Source: an uncultured Corynebacterium sp. (GTDB lineage: Bacteria > Actinomycetota > Actinomycetes > Mycobacteriales > Mycobacteriaceae). From it: a stretch of DNA of 64,000 nt. The notes below the pieces were generated by a model. The model had not been told where the DNA came from, made no database searches, and worked only from the letters and a program-made list of their open reading frames with translations. Shown here in pieces: positions 10,332-20,189 of the stretch. The translations under genes were made by a program, and so were the position numbers. The stretch is taken from positions 1 through 64,000 of the forward strand of contig NZ_CAMIGN010000002.1 of NCBI RefSeq assembly GCF_946221935.1, written 5' to 3'. Position 1 is the first letter of the stretch. Each line of letters begins with the position of its first letter.

Positions 10332-12104
10332 TTAGCGAGCGGAGTGCTGAGCCGGGTCAATGCGTACATTGGACGTGTGGATGCCCTCGCCCCACTTGGT
10401 GCTTGCAGCCTTGGCGAAGTGCAGCGGCTGATTCGGCTTGAGCTTGCCGTCTGGTCCGAGAGCCAACCAGTTAGCATCCACTGCGTCCTTCGTCACGCGC
10501 ACGACCGTGTAGCCGTGGGAGTCGAAGTCCAGGTACTTCACGTGGCGGTTCATGTTTGTAAACGCGTACTCCACGGTGTGGGACAGAGCGTTATCCTCCG
10601 GCAGCTTTAGGATGTCGTCGATGTTGGACGAGGTGACGGAGGTGCAGACGATTTCGACGCCGGCGGTGCCGCCGTTCGGGTACGTGCCCGGGACGGCCGG
10701 AATATCGTTAGCCCACGAAGAGTGAATATCGCCCGTGAGCCACACGGTGTTGCGGATCTTGTTGTCCATCAAGTACTTGATCACGCGGCGACGTTCTGCG
10801 GCGTAGCCATCCCACTGGTCAAAGTTGTATGGCATGCCCTCCTCCGGCAGCCCCAGCAGCTGCGTGACAGCCTTGGTGGCCTGCGGATCCAGCGGCGGGA
10901 TCAGCACCGGGCTGAACATTACGGAGTTGCCGATGAAGTTCCAGCGGGCCGTGGAGGTGGACAGCTTCTTGGTCAGCCATCCGAACTGTTCAGAGCCAAG
11001 CATGCTGCGGGAGGCGTCGTCAGTCTTGCGAGCGGAGGTGAAGCTGGGCTTTTCGTTGCGGTAGGTGCGCAGGTCCAGCATGTTCAGCTCAACCAGGTTG
11101 CCGAAGGACAGGTTCCGGTAGATGTGACCCTTTTCAGACAGCGGGGTGGCGCGAATCGGCAACCATTCGAGGTATGCCTGCATCGCGTTGTTGCGGCGGG
11201 CGTGGAAGTCGCGCTCCTTGTTGGGCTGGTGATTCTCCGCACCGTGCGCCCAGTTGTCGTTTGCGACCTCGTGGTCATCCCAGGTGACGATCCACGGGCA
11301 AACAGCGTGCGCAGCCTGCAGGTCAGCGTCGGTGTGGTGTAGTGCGTAGCGCTGGCGGTAATCAGCCAGGGAGACGATCTCGTTAGCCGGCTCGTGCAGG
11401 CGAACCGAACCGGTCTTTCCCGTGTACTCACCGCGCGGGTACTCGTAGATGTAGTCGCCGACGTGCAGGGCGTAATCGATATCGCCACGCTTAGCCATGT
11501 CGCGGTATGCACTGAAGTAGCCAGCCTCCCAGTTGGAGCAGCTGAACAGGGCGAAGCGAAGTTCGGAGATGTCCGCGCCCCGAGCCGGTGCGGTGCGGGT
11601 TTGGCCAACCGGGGAGGTCTGACCCTTGCGCGGGCCATCGGTGGTGGTGAAGCGGTAGAAGTAGCCGGTGTAAGGCTTCAGGCCGCCTGCCTCGACCTTC
11701 ACCGTCATGTCGCGCGAGGGTTCTGCCTTCGCGGTGCCAGAGGTAACGATCTGGGTGAACTTGCTATCGGTGGCAAGTTCCCACTTCACGGTGGTGGCGT
11801 TGCCCTTCTCCAGGCCCGGGTAGTCGTTCTCATTAGAGGTCACGCGGGTCCACAGCAGCACACTGTCGGGATAAGGGTCGCCGGATGCAACGCCATGTTG
11901 GAAGGCCGCCTTGCCCATCTTCATATTGATCGGCTTGTCCGCTGGCTTCGACGAACCGAGCGGAGCGGCGGAAGCAGTGGAATTAGCAGCGACGGTGCCG
12001 ATGCCAACTGCGGCTGCACCGGCGGCGCCAGTCTGGAGAACCTGACGGCGAGTAAATTGCCCGGACGGAGCCGGAGTGGAATGTTCCTGAGGGTTGTTCG
12101 TCAT
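10332..12104 (-). CDS. phoD: PhoD-family alkaline phosphatase, Tat-exported
   Basis: 590 residues. A twin-arginine signal (FTRRQVLQTGAAG, Arg19-Arg20) ends in an ASA-type cleavage site near residue 47. A PhoD_N domain (about 60-165) and the calcineurin-like phosphodiesterase domain follow, with the metal-site motifs HVGDYIYEY, VTWDDHEVANDNW and WLTGDIHSSW. PhoD enzymes hydrolyse phosphodiesters and phosphomonoesters outside the membrane and are Tat-exported with Ca/Fe bound. A terminator follows the stop. Confidence 0.94.
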   Translation of the reverse strand: MTNNPQEHSTPAPSGQFTRRQVLQTGAAGAAAVGIGTVAANSTASAAPLGSSKPADKPINMKMGKAAFQHGVASGDPYPDSVLLWTRVTSNENDYPGLEKGNATTVKWELATDSKFTQIVTSGTAKAEPSRDMTVKVEAGGLKPYTGYFYRFTTTDGPRKGQTSPVGQTRTAPARGADISELRFALFSCSNWEAGYFSAYRDMAKRGDIDYALHVGDYIYEYPRGEYTGKTGSVRLHEPANEIVSLADYRQRYALHHTDADLQAAHAVCPWIVTWDDHEVANDNWAHGAENHQPNKERDFHARRNNAMQAYLEWLPIRATPLSEKGHIYRNLSFGNLVELNMLDLRTYRNEKPSFTSARKTDDASRSMLGSEQFGWLTKKLSTSTARWNFIGNSVMFSPVLIPPLDPQATKAVTQLLGLPEEGMPYNFDQWDGYAAERRRVIKYLMDNKIRNTVWLTGDIHSSWANDIPAVPGTYPNGGTAGVEIVCTSVTSSNIDDILKLPEDNALSHTVEYAFTNMNRHVKYLDFDSHGYTVVRVTKDAVDANWLALGPDGKLKPNQPLHFAKAASTKWGEGIHTSNVRIDPAQHSAR

Positions 12105-12162
12105 AACCCTTATGAAACCACGCTCAGTTGAGTTTTGCTGGACAAGGGTCCAAAGCTGGATT

Positions 12163-12789
12163 CTACTTTTTCTTGGCCTTGAGCTGTGTCTCTACCAAGT
12201 CCAGCTCATTGGAGACGGAGCGCAGCACGCGCTTACCCGGACCCGTGTCCATGGACTTCGAGTTCTCGATAGCCTTATCCAGGTCGTCAAGACGATCGGA
12301 GATGTCCTTTGCAAAGCCACCAGGAACACTCTTGTCCAAGGACTGGCGGATCTTCTTGATGCGTGCCTGCTGCATTCCACCGTCACCAGGGAATTGTGCG
12401 TTGGCCTTGGGGGTCAGGCCCATGCGACGGGCGGCAGCGTCGTTCGAGGCCTCCTGCAGCATGGTCACGCTGCGGTAGAACAGCGGGATCGCAAAAGGTG
12501 CGGCAACGCGGGCGGCGCCGACGACCCGGAGCACCCTCTTGGAATTAAAACGACCGGCCTTGATTTGCTCCAGAGAGGCCTTCGCCATCTTCTCGTTGTG
12601 CTTGCGCTGCGCCTTGAGCTCCTTGGCATCCATCTTGCGCACCTGTTTGGCCGTCTTACGCAGGTAGGCTTCCTTGCGCTTTTCTAGCTTAGAGTCGGCC
12701 TTTACCTGTGCCTTGGCGCGAACCTTCGCAGCCTTTTGGATGGCCTTCTTTTCCTGACGGCGCTTGCGCATACCGCTGAGCAGTCCCAT
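12163..12789 (-). CDS. DUF6474-type basic coiled-coil protein
   Basis: 208 residues. The N-terminal 75 residues are dominated by Lys, Arg, Ala and Glu with helical coiled-coil character. A short hydrophobic segment (about 88-106, VVGAARVAAPFAIPLFY) and a helical C-terminal part with a basic end follow. This is the layout of a conserved actinobacterial family of unknown function (DUF6474). It is divergent from the RecB-like nuclease gene across 142 bp. Confidence 0.78.
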   Translation of the reverse strand: MGLLSGMRKRRQEKKAIQKAAKVRAKAQVKADSKLEKRKEAYLRKTAKQVRKMDAKELKAQRKHNEKMAKASLEQIKAGRFNSKRVLRVVGAARVAAPFAIPLFYRSVTMLQEASNDAAARRMGLTPKANAQFPGDGGMQQARIKKIRQSLDKSVPGGFAKDISDRLDDLDKAIENSKSMDTGPGKRVLRSVSNELDLVETQLKAKKK

Positions 12790-12931
12790 GTCACTCCGAT
12801 GCGAATTGATCTGTCTTACTGTTCAACCAGATTACTTAACAAACATCTTTACTGTACGCGCTTCACTGTACTTCGACACCCTGGGGAGGCGCGCAACCCA
12901 ACCGGCCGACGCGCTAGGCTTAGAAACTATT

Positions 12932-14611
12932 GTGAGCCTGCTTGAAGAACTTCCGCCGCTCAGCCCCCGTGACCTAGTGGGCTGCCGCCACCGTGCGGCA
13001 CTTCGGCGTCACAAAGAACCGCAGGCACAACAAAAACAGCAGACACAACAGGCTGCCCCGCGTCTCCACATTCCGCAAGACCTCGAGGCTTACACCGAGG
13101 CGATCCAGCACAAGGTCAATGCGACGATTCGCCGGGAGATGGTTTTCCAATGCCTTCCCAATGTGCCGCGCATAGGCGACAAGGTATTCCCCAGCCGGGT
13201 GGATATTGACCCGGCTGATCCCGAAACAGCCGTTGAACAAACTCTGGAAGCGATGGCTGCCGGGGTGCGTTTGATTACGCGACCCGTTGTGGCCGAAGGA
13301 CCTTTTCGTGTGGAACTGGACCTCCTGGTCCGCGCCGACCTCGGCAAGGGGGTCGACGAGTTTATGCAGTACACGCCCGTCGCCATATCTTCGCATTCCG
13401 TGGCGCGCCGCGCGAAGTCCACGCAGCTTGCGGACTGTCGGGTAACGGACATCGGCGCATTGGGGTTAGCAGTGCCCGTCCCGATCAATTTTCGCCACCG
13501 CGCCGCTGCCGGAGATGCTCAAAAGGTCGCCATGGCTCACGTTGTGCTCCAGCAGTGGGGCTTTGCAGCCGACACCGTGGCGCTGATCGGCCGCGCCGGG
13601 CCCGGTAGGCCACGCTGTTTCTTTTTTGACGCCCCCTCTGTCCTCCCCGGATTGCAGGCTGCGTTGGAAGAACCGATTCCGAGCGGTCCGCGGCGGATTA
13701 AGGAGTGCCAGACTTGCGATTTTCACAACCACTGCCGAGCTCAGCTTCTGCAGGAACTAGAAATCAGTCTGTTGTTGCCGGGGGATAAAGCCCGGAACTG
13801 GCGAGAGAAGGGGATTGAAACCCTTCCGCAGCTGGCGGCCTCGGGCAATGGGGAACATCCGCAGTTAGCACAGGCATGGATGGACGGGCAGGCTGCACTT
13901 CGCCGTCCACAGGAACGCTGGTTCGAACAACCGGAACTGTGGGGTGGGGCAAAGCGAAACACTGACGGTGGCCTGCGGGACTGGGTGGAGATCGACGTGG
14001 ATATGGAGGCCCACCCGAACCGTGGCACATTCCTCTGGGGAACCTTCGACGGTTCGCGCTATATCGGTTTCGGAGACTTCAGCCGCGAGGGAGACGAAGG
14101 CCAGCACGTTGCGGAGTTTTGGCATTGGATGCAAGCACGCAAAGACCACGCGGTGGCCGCTGGCAAAAACTTCCAAGTTTGGGTGTACGCAGCCCAAGGG
14201 GAAAACTATTGGCTACGCCACGCAGCCGAGCGCTATGGTGGGCGCCGCTACAAGATCGATGGGATGAACCAGCAGGTAACAATGCCAACGCTGGAGCAAG
14301 TCAATGCCTTCATCGCCTCAGAACACTGGTGCGATTGCTTTAGCTTAGTGAAGAAAGCACTGGCGCCCACGGATTCTCTGGGATTAAAGACGGTGGCTCC
14401 GCTGGCAGGCTTTGAATTCAGTCAGGCCGGCATTAACGGAAAGGCTGCGGTGGAGCTTTTTGAGCAGGCCATCGGCGGATCTCGCGGCACTGCGCAAGCC
14501 GCCCGGCGTAAGCTGGAGCGCTACAACGCCGATGACTGCGTAGCTACCTCGACAGTTCGCGCGTGGCTGCGAAGGGGCGCGCCGGGGCTACAGGAACTGC
14601 GGCGTCAATAA
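12932..14611 (+). CDS. TM0106-type RecB-like nuclease
   Basis: 559 residues from a GTG at 12932; the reading frame is open back to 12764, but homology begins at the conserved PLSPRDLVGCRHRA block. The N-terminal RecB-type nuclease-like half includes a Cys cluster (ECQTCDFHNHCRAQL) of the kind that binds an iron-sulfur cluster in Cas4/AddB-like nucleases. The C-terminal RNase H-like exonuclease domain (about 345-555) has acidic positions in EIDVDMEAH and in NADDCVATS. No Shine-Dalgarno is evident. The cellular role of the family is unknown, probably DNA or RNA processing. Confidence 0.82.
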   Translation: MSLLEELPPLSPRDLVGCRHRAALRRHKEPQAQQKQQTQQAAPRLHIPQDLEAYTEAIQHKVNATIRREMVFQCLPNVPRIGDKVFPSRVDIDPADPETAVEQTLEAMAAGVRLITRPVVAEGPFRVELDLLVRADLGKGVDEFMQYTPVAISSHSVARRAKSTQLADCRVTDIGALGLAVPVPINFRHRAAAGDAQKVAMAHVVLQQWGFAADTVALIGRAGPGRPRCFFFDAPSVLPGLQAALEEPIPSGPRRIKECQTCDFHNHCRAQLLQELEISLLLPGDKARNWREKGIETLPQLAASGNGEHPQLAQAWMDGQAALRRPQERWFEQPELWGGAKRNTDGGLRDWVEIDVDMEAHPNRGTFLWGTFDGSRYIGFGDFSREGDEGQHVAEFWHWMQARKDHAVAAGKNFQVWVYAAQGENYWLRHAAERYGGRRYKIDGMNQQVTMPTLEQVNAFIASEHWCDCFSLVKKALAPTDSLGLKTVAPLAGFEFSQAGINGKAAVELFEQAIGGSRGTAQAARRKLERYNADDCVATSTVRAWLRRGAPGLQELRRQ

Positions 14612-14643
14612 AGTAAGAAGCGCAAGAGGGAGAGTATCCGAGC

Positions 14644-15366
14644 ATGACCAACTTCTTTGACCGCATCATGGCGCTCAACGCCCAAGGGCCGTATCGGGCC
14701 GAGCGGGTCGGGCCGGAGGACGCACTAAAGGGCGGTCGGACTCCTGTGTTGGCGGATCCGCAGCCGAATGTGGTGCTGGGAACCCCGCTAAGTGGGTTAG
14801 AGGATGCCTACTGGGCGGAAAACCTGCAAAAACCAGCGCAGATCGTCTGCGGATTGGGCTGCTTCTGGGGAGTGGAGCGCATGTACTGGGGAGTGGACGG
14901 AGTGTGGGGAACTTCCGTGGGCTACGCGGGTGGCTACACTCCTAACCCGACCTATCGCGAGGTGTGTACGGGGCGAACGGGACATGTGGAAGTGGTGCGC
15001 ATCGTGTTCGACGAAGCAGTAGTGAGCGTGGAGCAGCTGTTGCAGATCGCCTTCGAGAATCACGACCCAACCCAGGGGGATCGCCAGGGCAATGACGTGG
15101 GGACGCAATATCGCTCTTGCGTGTACGCCCAGGATGCTGAGCAGTTAGCTCGGGTGCAACGAGCCGTCGATGGTTGGCAGCAGCGCTTTACCGATGCGGG
15201 TTTCGGGGAGATCACTACCGAAATCGCTGAGCTGGCTAATGCGGGTGACGGTAATTACTACCTCGCCGAAGATGAGCATCAGCAGTACCTACACAAGCAC
15301 CCCGACGGGTATTGCAACCACGGCTCTAATGGCGTGAGCTGCCCCGTCGGGGTGTTGGGTGACTAG
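14644..15366 (+). CDS. msrA: Peptide methionine-S-sulfoxide reductase MsrA
   Basis: 240 residues. It reduces methionine S-sulfoxide in proteins with thioredoxin. The catalytic motif GLGCFWGVER is intact (Cys near residue 81), with the substrate-binding region TGHVEVV and the NHDPTQ block. The Cys in PDGYCNHG near the C-terminus is the likely recycling cysteine. An N-terminal extension of about 65 residues before the core matches longer actinobacterial MsrA proteins. It follows the nuclease gene by 32 bp. Confidence 0.95.
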   Translation: MTNFFDRIMALNAQGPYRAERVGPEDALKGGRTPVLADPQPNVVLGTPLSGLEDAYWAENLQKPAQIVCGLGCFWGVERMYWGVDGVWGTSVGYAGGYTPNPTYREVCTGRTGHVEVVRIVFDEAVVSVEQLLQIAFENHDPTQGDRQGNDVGTQYRSCVYAQDAEQLARVQRAVDGWQQRFTDAGFGEITTEIAELANAGDGNYYLAEDEHQQYLHKHPDGYCNHGSNGVSCPVGVLGD

Positions 15367-15390
15367 CTGTGACTAGCTAGCGTTTGTACC

Positions 15391-16032
15391 TTAGTGGCCT
15401 CCGATTTCCTTGGGGAGGTTCTGGTTCGGGATGCGGCCTTCGGGCACGACCTTGCTGCCATCCCAGCGGAAGGTGACATCAGAGAAGTACTTGCCGGCCA
15501 TGACATTGGCCTCGCCCGATTCGCGCAATGCCTCCCAGTCGCGCATACGCACCTTGACGGAGTTGGGGGTGGTGCGGAGGATCTCAGTCTGCTGAATCGT
15601 GTCGGACGCAATGCCGATGTACTTGCCCTTGTGGAAGAGCATCAGCTGCGTGGCGAATTGAGCATTACCCTGCCTTGCCTGAGTGATCAGCGCGTAGCTG
15701 AGATCGGAGCACGGGTTGTAGTTGGTCTGATTCGTCAGCTTCCAACCGTAAGGGTTATGAGGGAGCTTGCTGATGTTTTCAGTGATCTCCGGAGCGTTCG
15801 AATCTATCGGGCAATCCTGAGCTCCGTGGGCGCCATTGCCTGTGCGGGGGCTGGAGGCTGCGGCGTTGTACGTCTTGACGTTGGCGGATGCGGCGGGAGC
15901 CGCTGCGTCCTCGGGCGCCTTCTCATCACCGCAGGCAGCAGTGCCCAGCAGCAGACCGGACATGGCGATTGCGGTGCCGATCAGACGTGTACGACGGGTG
16001 CGAAAAGTGTGGTGGGTGGTCGGAGTCTTCAT
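15391..16032 (-). CDS. LppP/LprE-type lipoprotein
   Basis: 213 residues from the ATG at 16032, chosen because ggagag sits just upstream; an in-frame ATG at 16074 lacks this. The signal peptide ends in a lipobox (LLLGTAAC). An Ala-rich linker leads to a domain with NPYGWKL, YNPCSDLSYALI and a paired upstream Cys (AQDCPID), the pattern of LppP/LprE lipoproteins of mycobacteria. Anchored outside the membrane; the function is unknown. Confidence 0.8.
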   Translation of the reverse strand: MKTPTTHHTFRTRRTRLIGTAIAMSGLLLGTAACGDEKAPEDAAAPAASANVKTYNAAASSPRTGNGAHGAQDCPIDSNAPEITENISKLPHNPYGWKLTNQTNYNPCSDLSYALITQARQGNAQFATQLMLFHKGKYIGIASDTIQQTEILRTTPNSVKVRMRDWEALRESGEANVMAGKYFSDVTFRWDGSKVVPEGRIPNQNLPKEIGGH

Positions 16033-16307
16033 CGTTCTCTCCAATCTTGGAAGTGTGCGAGTGACTGTCTGCATAGGCCAGGCATGAAAACCGACCCATG
16101 CTGTGGATGCTTCCTCAGCTGGGTGAGCGAGAATGTGGGAGTCGAGTGAGTTGAAACCCCGCCCACCTTGATGGCTGGGGACGCAAAAGGCCCCATATCG
16201 ATTGCCAGAATTTTTCTCCGGCGGATATAGAGCCTGCCTTATTCAGTTGGGAAATTATGAAGTTATGTATGTAGTTCTAGTGCTATGGAGTTGTAGAGTG
16301 CTTCGGG

Positions 16308-16910
16308 CTACTTCTTGGCAGCCTCGTAGCGCTTGGCAACCTCATCCCAGTTGAAGACGTTCCAGACAGCCTTGACGTAATCTGCCTTAACGTTCTTGTA
16401 CTGCAGGTAGAAAGCGTGCTCCCACATATCCAGCAGCAGCAGCGGGGTCAGGTTGATGGACAGGTTACCATGCTGATCGGTCATCTGCTCAACAACCAGG
16501 TTGCCAGCGATGTGGTCGTAACCCAGAACCGCCCAACCGGAGCCCTGCAGACCCAGAGCAGCGCCGGAGAAGTGATCCTTGAAGGCCTCGAAAGAGCCAA
16601 AGTCACGGTTAATGGCCTCGGCCAGCTCACCAGTTGGCTCGCCGCCGCCATTCGGGGACAGGTTCTTCCAGAACAGGGAGTGGTTGGTGTGGCCACCCAG
16701 GTTGAAGGCCAGATCCTTGGACAGTGCGGTAACTACGCCAGCGATGGAGCCATCCTTACGGGCGGCCTCCAGCTTTTCCAGAGCAGCATTAGCGCCATTG
16801 ACGTAGTTCTGGTGGTGCTTGGTGTGGTGCAGCTCCATAATCTCGCCAGAGATGTGGGGCTCCAGAGCGTCGTAAGCGTAATCCAGCTCGGGCAGTTCGT
16901 ACTTAGCCAT
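16308..16910 (-). CDS. sodA: Superoxide dismutase, Mn type
   Basis: 200 residues from the ATG at 16910; the frame is open further upstream, but MAKYELPELDYAYDALEPHI is the canonical start and aaagga precedes it. Metal ligands are visible in ELHHTKHH, NHSLFW and LDMWEHAFYLQY. The Gly in FNLGGHTNHS and the Gln in DQHGNL favour Mn over Fe. It is cytosolic or released by leakage, as no signal peptide is present. It is divergent from ldh. Confidence 0.96.
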   Translation of the reverse strand: MAKYELPELDYAYDALEPHISGEIMELHHTKHHQNYVNGANAALEKLEAARKDGSIAGVVTALSKDLAFNLGGHTNHSLFWKNLSPNGGGEPTGELAEAINRDFGSFEAFKDHFSGAALGLQGSGWAVLGYDHIAGNLVVEQMTDQHGNLSINLTPLLLLDMWEHAFYLQYKNVKADYVKAVWNVFNWDEVAKRYEAAKK

Positions 16911-17158
16911 GGTTTCTCTTGATCCTTTCACACGTTGGAAGTGCCTGTGACAACAAGTGTGACGGCAAAAAACTGTTCCTGCAAGGTTTTTTCTCATGAA
17001 CTTCTTAATTATTGACGCCGTATTCCAAAAGTTCAATATTCAGAAACCTTTGACATGAGCTTGATTGGACGTGTCGCTATGCTGGCCGGTGGCGTCAGAA
17101 AAAACGGCAGCTACCAACTAGCAACCAGCAGCACCTAGCAAGGAAGAAGGCCAAGACG

Positions 17159-18163
17159 TTGACGGCATCTACTGGGCAAGAACAACCACTTAACCGCAAC
17201 AACACCGCAGCACCAACCCCCGGCTCCAAGATCGTCCTGATCGGCGCGGGTGACGTTGGTATCGCTTATGCATACACCCTGGTCAATCAGGGGCTCACCG
17301 ATCACCTCGCCATCATCGACCTGGACGAGCGCAAGACCTGGGGTCACGTACAGGACCTGAACCACGCAGTGCCGTGGTCCCATCACAACACCCGCGTGAC
17401 TGTCGGCACCTACGAAGACTGCCGCGATGCCGCAATGGTCTGCATCTGCGCGGGTGCGGCACAGAAGCCGGGGGAGACCCGACTCGACCTCGTTGCCAAG
17501 AACACCTCCATTTTCCGCAAGATCGTCGGCGATGTGATGGAGCATGGCTTTGACGGAATTTTCCTGGTTGCCAGCAATCCAGTGGACATCCTGAGCTACG
17601 CAACGTGGAAGTTTTCCGGACTGGATTCCAGCCGCGTGATCGGCTCCGGCACGATCCTGGATACCGCCCGTTTCCGTTATGGACTGGGGCAGTACTTCGG
17701 CCTTGCGCCGACCTCGGTGCATGCCTACGTGATCGGCGAGCACGGCGATACCGAATTGCCAGTTTTGTCGGCAGGTTCTGTGGCGGGCACCTCGATTCAC
17801 CACCGACTCGAAAAGATGGGCGAATCCGCAGGCGAGGATGTAGACGAGATTTTCGTCAAGACCCGCGACGCGGCCTACGAGATTATCCAGGCCAAGGGCT
17901 CCACCAGCTTCGGCATCGGTATGGGGCTGGCACGCATCACCCAGGCGGTCTTCAGCAACCAGGACGTTGTACTGCCGATTTCCACGTTGCTGGAAGGGGA
18001 GTACGGATTCGAGGATATTTACATCGGCACTCCCGCCGTGATCAACCGCCAGGGCGTGCGCCACGCGGTCGAGCTGCAGCTAAACGACGAGGAGAAAGAA
18101 AAGTTCGACCACTCCGCAACCGTGCTGCGCAAGGTTATGGAGGAAACTGGACTCCTCGGGTAA
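17159..18163 (+). CDS. ldh: L-lactate dehydrogenase
   Basis: 334 residues from a TTG start with aaggaag upstream. It interconverts pyruvate and L-lactate with NAD. The Rossmann motif is GAGDVG (29-34). The substrate loop AQKPGETRLD carries Gln102, the LDH rather than malate dehydrogenase residue, and Arg108. Substrate Arg171 and catalytic His195 (GEHGDTELPV) are present. The first 22 residues are an extension beyond the usual start. Confidence 0.95.
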   Translation: MTASTGQEQPLNRNNTAAPTPGSKIVLIGAGDVGIAYAYTLVNQGLTDHLAIIDLDERKTWGHVQDLNHAVPWSHHNTRVTVGTYEDCRDAAMVCICAGAAQKPGETRLDLVAKNTSIFRKIVGDVMEHGFDGIFLVASNPVDILSYATWKFSGLDSSRVIGSGTILDTARFRYGLGQYFGLAPTSVHAYVIGEHGDTELPVLSAGSVAGTSIHHRLEKMGESAGEDVDEIFVKTRDAAYEIIQAKGSTSFGIGMGLARITQAVFSNQDVVLPISTLLEGEYGFEDIYIGTPAVINRQGVRHAVELQLNDEEKEKFDHSATVLRKVMEETGLLG

Positions 18164-18300
18164 GTCAGCTAACTCAGCTCTTGAATGCAGCGGGGCCGTA
18201 AATGGCACTGAGTAGGACGGGGCTGCGTAAGTAAACAACAGATGAAACTTGCGTTCGCCCCGCCGTTAGCGGATGCCGGTTGCCCTCCGGCGCACTAAGA

Positions 18301-19230
18301 ATGGAGGGTATGAAAATTGTCGCCCACCGCGGAGCCTCCAAGGAACGCCCAGAACACACTCTGGCAGCCTACGAACTGGCCGAGCAGAGGGGCGCCGATG
18401 GCTTCGAGTGCGACATCCGTCTAACACGCGACGGGGAACTCGTGTGCCTGCACGACCGCACCATCGACCGCGTGGCGGTGGAAAAACCAACGAAGTCAAG
18501 TGGCGTAGTCAGCGAAATGACGCTGGCAGAGCTGCGGGAACTCAACGTCGGTACACCCGAGGAGCCAGCGCAGGTGCTGACTCTTCGCGAGCTTCTGACA
18601 TTCTTCAACGATGTTAACTCTTCACACACTGCTGCCGGGCAGGAACATAGCCAGAGGGTTGGCGATGCGGACGCGGAGGACGGGGCGTCGTTAAAGAAAG
18701 AGCTATTCATCGAGACCAAGCACCCGAACCGTTATGGCCCCAAGGTCGAACACGCCCTGCACTACGAGCTGCAGCGGGCACGCCTGGCGGATAGTGCGCA
18801 CGTGCACCTGATCAGCTTCAGCCCCCAGTCACTGGTGCGCTTTAAGATGATTAACCCAGCCATCCACCGCATTTTGCTGCGACGTGAGTATCAACGCATG
18901 CTGAATCCGGGGCTTCAGGCACTGCATGTTGTCGACGCCCACGGCCTGTCCGTTGCACGGGGACGGATTCGTCCGGACATTATCGGTCGCTTTGGCGATG
19001 GCACGTATGTCTGGACCGCGGACAAGGAAGACGAGGTGCGCTGGGCCGCGCGACAGGGCGTGACGTGGCTGGCGACGAATTATCCAGGGCGGGCACGGAT
19101 GTGGCGCGACGACGAGCTGGGGTGGGGAAGCACAGCAGACACACCGGGCACAGTGAACACAGCGGGCAAAGTGCGCACAGTGAGCAGAGCCGACGTAGTA
19201 GAAGAAACAGGCGCTGCTGCTATTTCTTAA
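18301..19230 (+). CDS. Glycerophosphodiester phosphodiesterase
   Basis: About 309 residues; the start may be ATG 18301 or ATG 18310 (MKIVAHRG). It hydrolyses glycerophosphodiesters to glycerol-3-phosphate and an alcohol. Catalytic and metal residues are visible: AHRGASKERPEHT, FECDIRLTRDGELVCLHD and ELFIETKHP. A hydrophilic insert (about 108-130) interrupts the domain, and the C-terminal 40 residues are low complexity. No signal peptide is present, so it is cytosolic, unlike secreted GlpQ. It lies 26 bp before the next gene. Confidence 0.88.
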   Translation: MEGMKIVAHRGASKERPEHTLAAYELAEQRGADGFECDIRLTRDGELVCLHDRTIDRVAVEKPTKSSGVVSEMTLAELRELNVGTPEEPAQVLTLRELLTFFNDVNSSHTAAGQEHSQRVGDADAEDGASLKKELFIETKHPNRYGPKVEHALHYELQRARLADSAHVHLISFSPQSLVRFKMINPAIHRILLRREYQRMLNPGLQALHVVDAHGLSVARGRIRPDIIGRFGDGTYVWTADKEDEVRWAARQGVTWLATNYPGRARMWRDDELGWGSTADTPGTVNTAGKVRTVSRADVVEETGAAAIS

Positions 19231-19256
19231 GCGCAGCCCAGGTACAATAAATCACC

Positions 19257-20171
19257 GTGGCTAAGAAGAAAAAGAACCAAGAGAACCTGCCCGAGGGCAT
19301 GAGCCGCCGTCAGGCTAAGCTCGCTGCCCGCGCCGCCGAGCGTGCGAAGCTGCAGAAGGATCCCCGCCCCTTCGATGGTTTTGCCATGGAGGCCGATCTT
19401 ATCGCCTTGCAGGAATTCGTCCCCTCGGCGCACTTCGTTGCCGATGTGAAGGACGCGGAGCACAAGATCTCCATCGTTACTGTCCTGCCGGGTGCTGTTG
19501 CTGCCCTGCGCCGTTCTGAGGAAGACGGCGGGGAGGCCTTCGTTGCGCTGCAGGCCCAGCGCCGTGGCGATAACCCGAACCGCGACCTGGCATACGCCCT
19601 GAACTGGGTGAAGCAGGCCGAGCCGGGACAGTCCCTGGAGGTTGGCGTGTCCGACGGCACCGAGCCCGCCCTCGAGGACATCCTGAACAAGGACACCGAG
19701 GCGAACATCACCGTTGCGCAGGACTTCGGTTGGTGGCTGACCGAGGAGAACCGCAACAACCCGCAGATCGCTGCCACCCTGCAGCGTGCCAACGATTCCG
19801 TGCTACCTTCCGAGCGTATCGACGCGAACATTAAGGGCGCGGCATGGTGGATTGACCCCTCTGACAAGGCACACATCCGCTGGGTGCGCCAGGAGGGCGA
19901 AGAGCAGCTGCTCAATGCACTGGCACGCCTGCACGCAGCTGGTGAGCTGCACCTGGGTGAGGGCTCCAAGTTCGCCGGTGTGTTCCGCACCCACGGCATC
20001 CTGGTTCCGGTGTGGGATCTGGATCGTACCCGCGAGGCAGCGTCCTGGAAGGAAGGCCTGGAGGCCCTGGATCCGAAGATCGAAGAAGCCCTGGCCAAGG
20101 ACACTCCGCTGACCGCCGACGAGCAGAAGGCCAAGCAGACCATCCAGTCCCGCGAGGTCACCATCCGCTAA
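19257..20171 (+). CDS. DUF5926-type protein
   Basis: 304 residues from a GTG start. The N-terminus is very basic (AKKKKNQENLPEGMSRRQAK), followed by an alpha/beta body with no membrane segment. It resembles a conserved single-copy actinobacterial family (DUF5926), sometimes mislabelled as a topoisomerase; no topoisomerase motif is seen. Highly biased codon use suggests good expression. Function unknown. It ends 18 bp from the convergent LCP gene. Confidence 0.78.
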   Translation: MAKKKKNQENLPEGMSRRQAKLAARAAERAKLQKDPRPFDGFAMEADLIALQEFVPSAHFVADVKDAEHKISIVTVLPGAVAALRRSEEDGGEAFVALQAQRRGDNPNRDLAYALNWVKQAEPGQSLEVGVSDGTEPALEDILNKDTEANITVAQDFGWWLTEENRNNPQIAATLQRANDSVLPSERIDANIKGAAWWIDPSDKAHIRWVRQEGEEQLLNALARLHAAGELHLGEGSKFAGVFRTHGILVPVWDLDRTREAASWKEGLEALDPKIEEALAKDTPLTADEQKAKQTIQSREVTIR

Positions 20172-20189
20172 GAGCGGCTATCCGACTCA